From contig NC_021674.1 in the NCBI RefSeq assembly GCF_000247815.1, positions 76,620,059 through 76,684,058 of the forward strand: DNA of 64,000 bases, written 5' to 3'. The notes under the pieces were generated by a model that was not told the origin of the DNA, searched no databases, and worked only from the letters and a program-made list of their open reading frames with translations. The stretch comes from Ficedula albicollis. Lineage: Eukaryota; Chordata; Aves; Passeriformes; Muscicapidae. The translations under genes were made by a program, and so were the position numbers. Positions 55,701 through 64,000 of this stretch are shown in pieces; within the stretch, counting starts at the first letter, position 1, and every line of letters starts with the position of its first letter.

Positions 55701-58700
55701 GTCAAAACTTTTGTACACAAGGTCATAAGTCTATTTCTACATTTCACTCTGTTTTTAAAGATTTAACATAAATTATATTCTTTCAACACTAATGACTAGA
55801 CTTGCATTATCAGCACAGGTATCAGCATCAGAAAACTCATTTTTTTCATATGCTTGCTTGTGCATTATATTATTATACTATTATATATGCTATTATACTA
55901 TACTATTATACTATAAATAGTATATATTATCTGAAATATTGATTTGAAGTCTCTATGTGCAATCAATTTAGAACCGCTCATGATTTTTGTTCCCCACCCC
56001 TTCCCCATCTTGGATATCTTAGTATTTTTCTGTATATGCATAAAATATTTTATTATTGCTGTGGTTAGTATTTAGAAATTGGTTCCTGCAAGATGACAGA
56101 CCTCATCAGAAGAACTAAAGCCTCTTACTATACTTTTAGTACCAAAATGCAGGTCTTTTGTGCTCCCTGTGTGGGTTTTTCAAGCAATAGAAATCAGCAC
56201 ATGGGTTTTAGAACAAACTATAAATTAAGTGATACACACATTCTTGGAAAATGATTGCTGTCATGCTTTGCAGTAGACATCATGCACTTACTTCAAATTA
56301 TGCTTCATTAACAAATATAGAAGAGTGCATGTTAAAAGCAATGATATTCCTTAAAGCTTTTAAAGGGCATTATGTCACTTGCTAATGCACTTGCTATAAT
56401 TTAAATGTTTACAGGGGACAAAACAACAGCCTTAATACATATTACTATTGCAAATGAGAGCAATGAAGTGTTCACAGATGCATTGCAAGGGATTTGAAAA
56501 AAAAAAAATTCCAGTATTTCATTTGGGTAGTTGAACTCTGTTATATGATTTTTGTGTTTAATTGAACACATGGTTCCAGTAAACATTAAACTGAATAATT
56601 TTATTTAGCAATATATAAAAACAGGCACTTCACTACAATTGTAGCAAATTTAGGAGAGATATTGTAAGTTTAGTGAAAAATTAGAGATTATGATGTGCTA
56701 TTGAACATTATTGATATAAATTTAAGGATTAATTTGTTTCACTAGATCCAAATTTGAAATACTATGATTTAACATTTTAAAGAAAAATGGGGAAAAAAAC
56801 CTATAATTTTTGTGCTTGAGATCATAGGGGCTGAAATGAAATCATCATGTTTGGATAGGTAAACCTTGCCTCCTAGAATTGCATTTTGCTGGTTGAGTGA
56901 CGCACAATATTTGGTGGAGACAGACCTGTTCCTGCAAACGACAATAAAAGATGAAAGTTGTTTCTTTCCTACTAAATTCTGCTCGCTTGAAATCTTAGAA
57001 GAAAACCTAGCTTTAAACAAACGGGTGTAAAAATTTTGGATTTCAATCTGGTGCAACAGAATCTATCTGTAAAAGGCTTTTGCAGTTATTGCCCATATGG
57101 GAATTCTGAGTCATGAGGCATTGAGGTCACATGAATATGAGTGCAGACTGGATTAGCAGTGAAGCTAGAAAGGGAATCAAAAGTCTTCTATTCCTTGATC
57201 AGTGTCATGTTCAGTGGACCACAGCCTTTTATCCTTGCTCTTTCCACATGGGAATATATTTAGGTGCGTTAGGGGTTTCCTGTATTTTGCTCTTCATGTT
57301 AGTCCTTGAGCCTTTGTGACGGGGGGAATTTGATGGCACTTCCCACTCTCCATCTATTTTGTGTGGTGTCATTATAGTGAAAGCAGAGAAACATTGATTT
57401 ATTTCTTCTCTTGACCAGCAAAAGAGAAACAAGTATGCTATATAATTTTAATGGAGCCCTGGCAGGAGTCCTTGCCAACATCATAACCCCTTTACCTTTT
57501 TTACCTGCCAGCAAAGTCAGAATTTAGGAAACCTCACTTGCATTAATGGGTTGTGTGCTTAAACTGTACCTAAAATGCTTGAGTGTTGATGTATATTCAG
57601 ACTTTTTGAAGGTATTGTCCTGGAAAGGGTTTTTCTCTCAGGAGCAGGGGTGCGTGGTAGGTGCCAATGCATCTGTGCTTTGATTTCCTTGGAGAGGGTG
57701 AGAAATAACAGCACTTTTCCCAAAAAAATCTTGTGCTTGCCTGCTCTTGGGAGAATCAGAAATGAGAGCCAGATCTGCAGCAGGAGTAGCAATATCAGCT
57801 GGTAAAAATTGTTGGTTTAGCTTACCTTAGCCTGACTCCAGCTAACAAGTTATTCTCTGTTCTCCTGGTTTTAGGAAACAGCAATTAACAGCTTCAAAAG
57901 AACTTTCTAAACTTGCTTTTCAAAAAATACTGAGGTCACATATCAGTTTGGCATGGTGGCCTGAAATCCAGGATTCCACAGAGTACTCAGACCTATCTAA
58001 CATTGTGTAAGTACAAACCCTGAGTCAAACCAACTTTGAATGGGTGGTATTATCGGTGGGATTTAATATGCTAGCCATTTGTTTATTGTTTAGATGTGAT
58101 TGAATGTCAACAAGGCAGCACACATGCAGAAAAGGGAGAGGACAGGGAAGTCTGGTGATTGAAACTTGGTGCGGAAAGCAGGAGGGTGGCAGAAAAAATA
58201 ACTCATATTTCCTTAGATTCATAAAATGACCATGCATTTCTTATTCAGAGCAGAGTATTTGTGCTTCTCCCAGCACTCAATGCTTACAGCATAGAAATGT
58301 GGATCCTGGGGATGAAATAGACAGAGAAATCATTGGTGATAGGATAGGGAGGAAGAAGAAGTTCAATGCTATGTATGTGATAACTGTATAACATTTTTTC
58401 CTGAAGTTATTTCTGATGTGAAGGTTTTATTTTTGAATTCTGTATTCTCTATGAATAAAGATTCATTCTAATGTCAGCAGAAAACACTACTTTTAGGCAA
58501 CAGGGAGTTTTTTCCACATTCTCTGAAATTTTAAGAAATAGTTGTCACTACTGTTGAAATCATGTCTACAATATTTTAAGTGAACACTGCATGAACATCT
58601 GACAGCACATATATTCTTAAGAACTGAGGAAGAGATATACACATCCAGACTCTCAGTGGAATTGTTTTGGACTCTCTCTGCTTATTCTGCCTGTCTCCAT

Positions 58701-60170
58701 ATCTCCATCCTTAGCAGTCTCCAATCTGTTCTAGCACTCAAAAAAAAACCCCAGACCAAACAAAAAACCTATCCCTCTCCCCCTCACCCTCTGCCCCCCC
58801 CAAGAAAGCCAGCAAAAGCTCTGGACAGAACTGTGCTAAGGAAAAAAAAAACCAATGCTTAAAATGCTAAGGAAAAAAAGAGCCAGAAAGTCTTAACAAA
58901 AAGAATAATTTCTGAAATAAATTTTTTAAAAAGTACATACATATTCTTTCAAAATCAAAGGAGGTGATTACAAGACAAGAAAAAGATTCTCATCTGCTGT
59001 TTACAAAGGGGTAGAATTTACCACCATTTGTTTTTATCTTGATGAAATATTGCTTCAAAGCTTTAAATTTTCTCATTAAAATTCACAAAGTTTATAGAAA
59101 ATATATCATACCTTTCTCTATGGCAGCATCTCAAAACCTCTAAGGGTTGTAAGAAATTTCTCTCTCTCCCTTCTTTCTATAGTCATAGTGAATTTGCCAG
59201 AGAAATAGAAATGAAAGCTTGTTTATAAAGCTGAGCAGCAGATGTGGTTTGTTTTAGAGACCAGTCTTCTTTTTTTGCTTTAACCTAATGGAGACATTCT
59301 AAATTTTAAATTTTATATCTCCATGATAAGTACTCTGATTCCGTCAACATAATTTCAGATTATATGAACTTTTAATTTTTTTGTTAAATATATGCGCGCC
59401 CTCATTTTATGTTCACCTTCATTTGCCTTCAAAGATGCTTGAAATTTAATGGAATTCTATGTACTAGAGGGTAAAAATAATTGGATAGAATTAGCAAAAG
59501 AGTATTTTAATTTCCATCAAGATAAAAAACAGAAGAGCTTCAGTTACAAGAAGCAGATAGTGACTGTGGAGTAACAGCTGCTTGCTCTTTACTTTAATTA
59601 AAAAAGTTGGAATAGCTAATGGATAATTTAGAAATAATTAGTTTGGAAGTGATTTAATCACTATTTTGATTATCAATAATTGAACACAGAGATCCCAAAA
59701 GGGAAACTGGAAATTATGTTTCCATTCAATACTTTTTATTTTAGCTCCTAAACTAGGAAAACTATTGAATTGTGGACCAAATACTGCTTGTGAATATGTT
59801 GTATGGTAACATTACTCCTTATATACCAAAGTTTCAACCACTGCAATTAGGAGCTTCTTTCTAATTATTCTATTTTTTTTTCTCTAAAAATATGATTAAT
59901 TCAAATGAATTCATAAAATAGTAGTTGCACAATAATCAATAATTTTACACTTTAAAAAGTATGAATTTTGCAGGAAGATATAGTTTGGTTATAACCAAAC
60001 TATTCTGCAAAGGCACAGGTACAGCATACACCAAAGGGTGAAAGTCAAGGCACAGTTCAGGACTGGGAAGTTTCATATTTCTTATGTATTATCCATTTCA
60101 CTGTAAGATAACTTTCTATAAATAAGATAATTGAGATGTAATAGTTTTTTCTTTGAGCATTTCTGTGCTG
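52791..60170. other. Intergenic sequence, no gene seen
   Basis: AT-rich desert. The 53.0-53.9 kb part may be decayed antisense LINE sequence, unassigned. An A- and C-rich stretch at 58740-58860 is low complexity. A 24-bp perfect palindrome lies at 59980-60003. Confidence 0.55.
55860..55935. repeat. AT-rich repeat, (TATTATACTA)-like
   Basis: Degenerate TATTATACTA units ending in CTATAAATAGTATATATTAT, with strong local dyad symmetry. It is probably unstable simple sequence. Confidence 0.8.
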
Positions 60171-60198
60171 TGGAACCACCTTCTCTTGTTATTTTCAG

Positions 60199-60343
60199 AA
60201 CTACATGGGAGGGGAGACCCATGGGGGATTTGTGGGAGGAGCAAGATCTTTCAGGTCCCTCAAGACATCTCAGAGATGCCTTCAACACCAGGGAGCCTTT
60301 GTGATGTCCATATGTTTTGGAGGCAAAGTACTTTTCAGATGAG
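60199..60343 (+). other. Exon-like segment, copy 1 (hypothetical)
   Basis: A 145-nt segment is flanked by a good splice acceptor (TTGTTATTTTCAG|AACTAC) and a strong donor (GATGAG|GTAAGG). One frame is open throughout and another is open until a stop at its last codon; neither matches a protein I recognise. It may be an exon of a non-coding transcript, a remnant of a gene, or chance. No neighbouring exons were identified. Confidence 0.25.
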
Positions 60344-60606
60344 GTAAGGCAAATCTAAAGTCTCAGACAGAATGGTTCCTGGGGGGCTGCACATTGAAAT
60401 TACTCAACCAGGCATATGATTTGCCTCAGAGAGCTGGCTGGGTCCCAAATTACACCAAAAGTAGCTTGAGTTCACCGTGCTGTCTTGTTTATCCAGTTAG
60501 CATCAAAGGTCTTAAAGAGATGCAAAACAACTTTTTCATTAAAAGTATTTTAGATCCTTTTTTTTTTTTTTTTCTGAGTGGAACCACCTTCTCTTGTTAT
60601 TTTCAG

Positions 60607-60751
60607 AACTACATGGGAGGGGAGACCCATGGGGGATTTGTGGGAGGAGCAAGATCTTTCAGGTCCCTCAAGACATCTCAGAGATGCCTTCAACACCAGG
60701 GAGCCTTTGTGATGTCCATATGTTTTGGAGGCAAAGTACTTTTCAGATGAG
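60607..60751 (+). other. Exon-like segment, copy 2 (hypothetical)
   Basis: The duplicated counterpart, 408 bp downstream of copy 1, with the same acceptor and donor motifs. As the length is 145 nt (not a multiple of three), splicing both copies together would shift any reading frame. Confidence 0.25.
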
Positions 60752-60985
60752 GTAAGGCAAATCTAAAGTCTCAGACAGAATGGTTCCTGGGGGGCTGCAC
60801 ATTGAAATTACTCAACCAGGCATATGATTTGCCTCAGAGAGCTGGCTGGGTCCCAAATTACACCAAAAGTAGCTTGAGTTCACCGTGCTGTCTTGTTTAT
60901 CCAGTTAGCATCAAAGGTCTTAAAGAGATGCAAAACAACTTTTTCATTAAAAGTATTTTAGATCCTTTTTTTTTTTTTTTCTGAT

Positions 60986-61999
60986 TATAATTGATGAAGG
61001 AACCTTTTTAGCAGGGAAAGTCAAGCCTGACTAGTCAGTTTCAGGTTTTCTGACTTTAACCAAATTCCATTAGAATCACTAAAGTTATTGGGTAATAGCC
61101 AACATATCATATTAAAACAATTAACCTGACTTGCCTTTTTTGGTTTCTCATGGTGGAAAATATCATTATCCTGAGGCTATGTTTCTTGTTAAAATAAAGA
61201 CTTTCAGACCGTGACCTGATTTTTTTTTCTAATTTATATGTATATAATCATATTGCCTTTATAGATTGCTCAATTTTGTATTACCAGAAAGTAATTTAGA
61301 GATATAATAACTTTGAAGCTGCTATTTCTGAAATTATATAAATGTGGTATCAGAACATACATATGGACTGTATTTCTTGCCACTGGAACTGCCTGAAGGG
61401 CTTGGAAAATGAGAGGAAGACAGATAAGAGATTATTCTTCCAGATTTGAAAAAGCTTTTTTTTTTTTTGTACATGTTAAGTGTGATTTAATTAGTGTTAC
61501 TGCTACATGGTTTCTCGTCTCTTTGAATATTACTTTTTCTCTCTGCATTCTGCCTTTTGAAAATTATATGTGGCATACCAGGAGATGGAAGTTTTTGTCA
61601 AAATTCTCTCATGTTTGTAACCAGTTTTTATTCTTTGTTGTTTAAATCATAGAGTATAGAGTACAAGTTATTTTTTTTTAACTTAGAAGCTTTGTCTCGG
61701 GTTTAAATGTCTAGAGTGTTGTCATCCAAATATATGAAGACTAGTGACTAGAAATGAGAAAAATAGCACTTTATAAACTATGGTACCTGTGTGACAGCTG
61801 CCACAAAAGTGAGTTACTTCTGTATTACAGACGTTTACTTTACTTTGGAAATAAACAGTGTGCTTTCTGTGCTGTGCAAGTTGTCGTATTGAATTTAAAC
61901 TTAACTTCTCCTCTGGGAATAATGAGTATTCATTCAGTGGTGCTGAATATTCTGTATTGTCTGACCTTAGTTGTGACGCCTAAGGTTGGTGATAGTGCT
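60986..61999. other. Intergenic sequence, no gene seen
   Basis: AT-rich sequence between the tandem duplication and the young CR1. Frames of 78 and 106 codons are present without recognisable similarity; the second runs into the CR1. Confidence 0.6.
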
Positions 62000-62499
62000 C
62001 ATAGAATCATTAAAGTTGGAAAAGACCTCCAAGATCAAGCCCAACCTTCAACCAAACACTGCCATATCATCTAAACCACAGTGCCACATCCAGTTGTTTC
62101 TTGAACTCTTCCCAGGCAACACTCCTCCACTTCCCTGGGAAGCCCATTCCAATGGCTGTCAGCCGCTTCAATGAGGAAATTCTTCCCAATGTCCAAACTG
62201 AACCTCTCCTGGCAAAGCTTGAGGGCATTTCCACTTGTTGCCTGGGAGAAGAGGCCAATTCTCACCTGGCTACAACCTCCTTTCTGGTGGTTGTAGAAAA
62301 CAGTAAGGTCACCCCTCAGCCTCCTCTTTCTAGGCTGAACAACCCCAGCTCCCTCAGCTGCTCCTCATGGGAGCTGTGCTCCAAACTATTCCCCAGCTCC
62401 ATTGCCCTTCTCTGGATAATCTGCAGCCCCTCAATGTCTTTCTTGTCGTGAGGGGCCCAGAGCTGGAGACAGCACTCAAGCTGTGGCCTCATTGCTGAA
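62000..62499 (-). mobile_element. CR1 LINE fragment, minus strand, relatively young
   Basis: The plus strand starts CATAGAATCATTAAAGTTGG and AAAAGACCTCCAAGATC, the classic antisense 3' end of avian CR1. It runs through CCATTCCAATGGCTG, CTTGTTGCCTGGGAGAAGAGG, CAGCTGCTCCTCATGGGAG and TGGCCTCATTGCTGAAA. It is about 500 bp, 5'-truncated, and the least diverged CR1 in the window. The ORFs of 63-116 codons inside it are fragments of CR1 non-coding and antisense sequence. Confidence 0.92.
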
Positions 62500-64000
62500 A
62501 AAATATAGCAGTTTTTTACAGATTCAATTGGTTTTTAGGAGAGGTGGAGGTGGTAGCAAGCCTGTCTGATTTGCCCAAAAAACCAGCCTGTCAGAGAGTA
62601 AAATCAGCCCATTTTCAGGGAGTTGCCTAAGTACTAAAAGGATATAATAATTTTGTAGTACTGTAAATGTTTTGCCCAATCCATAGAAAAATTTCTCATA
62701 CAAGATACATTCTTCACATTCTTACGTCACTGCGATTTAGCTATCATTTGTCTCTTCTTTTTAAGAAAGCATGAACATTTTTGTTTCTAATTCCATTAAT
62801 GATTCTGCCAGCAAGACAGTCATGGTTTCAGTAGGAAGGTATGATTCAGTAGGGATGTTTATTTATTATGCATGTTCTTTTTTTTTTCACTGGATGATGA
62901 AGGAAATGCTTATGCTTTGGATATGTTTAAATATAAAGACCCCTAAACTGGAGGATAATACTTTGGGTTTTGTGTTCTTGTGAAATTTAGGCTATGTGAA
63001 TTTGATCAAAGTCATCTACCTTGGTGTTGTGAGTTCCTGCCACAGCCGCAGTCTTACTAAAAAGAAAAACTAAAAAAAACCCAAAAAATTTGGTACAAGA
63101 CTGTCCATCCCAATCCCCATCTTTCCCTGTTAACCAAGAAGTTTTTAAGCTCTGTGTCTTTCAAGATAATGAAGACACCCTACAGAGCTTAGCTTCAAAG
63201 ACTACTGCAAATTATATGTACTGTTGAGTTTCATGAGGTTAAAAAAAGTTTAAAAACTCCCACAAATTCTTGTTTCAATGTATAGACCTTTCTAGTGTGA
63301 TAAGCCAAGTTTTCAGGCTCTTAGCCCCGTGCTTAGTTAAATAGCTGTGTTAAAATGTCTTGATGTATGCCATAGAATTCAAAATACCAAGCTGCAAGAT
63401 TAAATGTTTATATGTAATTTTTATATTAAAATTACTCAGAATGCTAGAATTCCCTTATTAGAAATAGCATCAATAATTAAGGTAATGATCTCTGTCCAAA
63501 AATTCTTCCAAAAAAGAATTTACTTCATTATATTGCAAGGTTTATTTAACAAATGTTAAATGGTAATTTTAAGTTCCTGCTCTAAAAAACTGATACTTTA
63601 GTTGCTTTTGTTAGGGCATTATTACATAAAGAGTTTGGGCATTCTAAACTTTGTGCAGGAGATGTGCCTGTTTATAAATCACAGACAATTACTCAGTTGA
63701 ATAACTTGTCTCAACATAGAACAGAGGTAACAACCTCTGTGAGGGAACACATCAAAATGACATGTGGCAAGAAACAGCATATTCTTCCTCTTAAGTGGAT
63801 GAAGTGAAACAGAGGGAACATTTTACTCCATTTTACTTTGGCTTTACATTACCTAACTTCTTGTAATTTTAGAGATTCTAAGTATCCCAGATGTTCCAGG
63901 AGAAGATACACTGAGGAGCAGAAGACATTTTCCCAGGATGAAATGGGAATAAGCTTTATTCAATCAAATGGATAGTCTAAACATAGAAGTTTTATTTCTG
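62500..64000. other. Intergenic sequence, no gene seen
   Basis: AT-rich sequence to the window edge; one unrecognised 70-codon frame at 62771-62983. Confidence 0.65.

Larger units (their letters stand above)
60171..60985. repeat. 408-bp direct tandem duplication, two near-identical copies
   Basis: Copy 1 begins TGGAACCACCTTCTC at 60171, and copy 2 begins with the same sequence at 60579, a spacing of 408 bp. Reading through both copies I see no substitution; the only difference found is the T run at the end (16 versus 15 T). Each copy ends in the T run followed by CTGA, and the sequence before copy 1 (TTTCTGTGC) shares TTCTG with the junction. The identity implies a very recent duplication or an assembly duplication. 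Confidence 0.95.

Noticed and set aside
62067..62451. Overlapping frames of 63-116 codons at 62.1-62.5 kb
   Set aside because: They lie inside the CR1 3' fragment and are not genes.

Overview
This window looks like vertebrate nuclear DNA, most probably from a songbird (passerine). It is AT-rich and gene-poor. It carries several CR1 LINE fragments whose 3' ends show the avian CATAGAATCA-type terminus, and solo LTRs of types I recognise from songbird genomes. I infer the organism from these repeats and from one conserved gene; no marker fixes the species.

The only protein-coding gene I can support is MANEA, the Golgi endo-alpha-1,2-mannosidase of family GH99. It lies on the minus strand in four coding exons: 30037-29488, 26160-26051, 23776-23700 and 22419-21783. 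The splice junctions join in frame into a complete 457-residue protein. It has a cytoplasmic basic tail, one membrane anchor, a stem and an intact GH99 catalytic domain with the NEWHEGTQ motif. A CpG-rich block at about 34.77-35.9 kb is the likely promoter and non-coding first exon region. Candidate poly(A) signals lie downstream of the stop.

Region by region: 1-21.7 kb is intergenic or distal 3' flank, with an ERVK-like LTR end (3.1-3.9 kb), an old CR1 (5.5-5.8 kb), small tandem duplications (7.0 and 16.8 kb) and simple repeats. 21.7-35.9 kb holds MANEA, with a solo LTR in its last intron. 35.9-64 kb is a gene desert containing CR1 copies (35.9, 48.4, 52.6 and 62.0 kb), a minus-strand solo LTR (39.4-40.0 kb), a long (TTTTTC)n tract (40.9-41.2 kb), a second LTR (43.1-44.9 kb) and a nearly perfect 408-bp tandem duplication (60.2-61.0 kb).

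The most abnormal structures are two uninterrupted G runs of 756 and 1256 nt. The first is inside the CpG-rich block and the second inside an LTR. I think both are most likely assembly or base-calling artefacts over GC-rich sequence. The long proline- or glycine-coding frames across them are not genes. I found no convincing evidence of a new biological system. The best leads are the tandemly duplicated exon-like segment at 60.2-61.0 kb, an overlapping upstream ORF at the MANEA start, and the two G runs.
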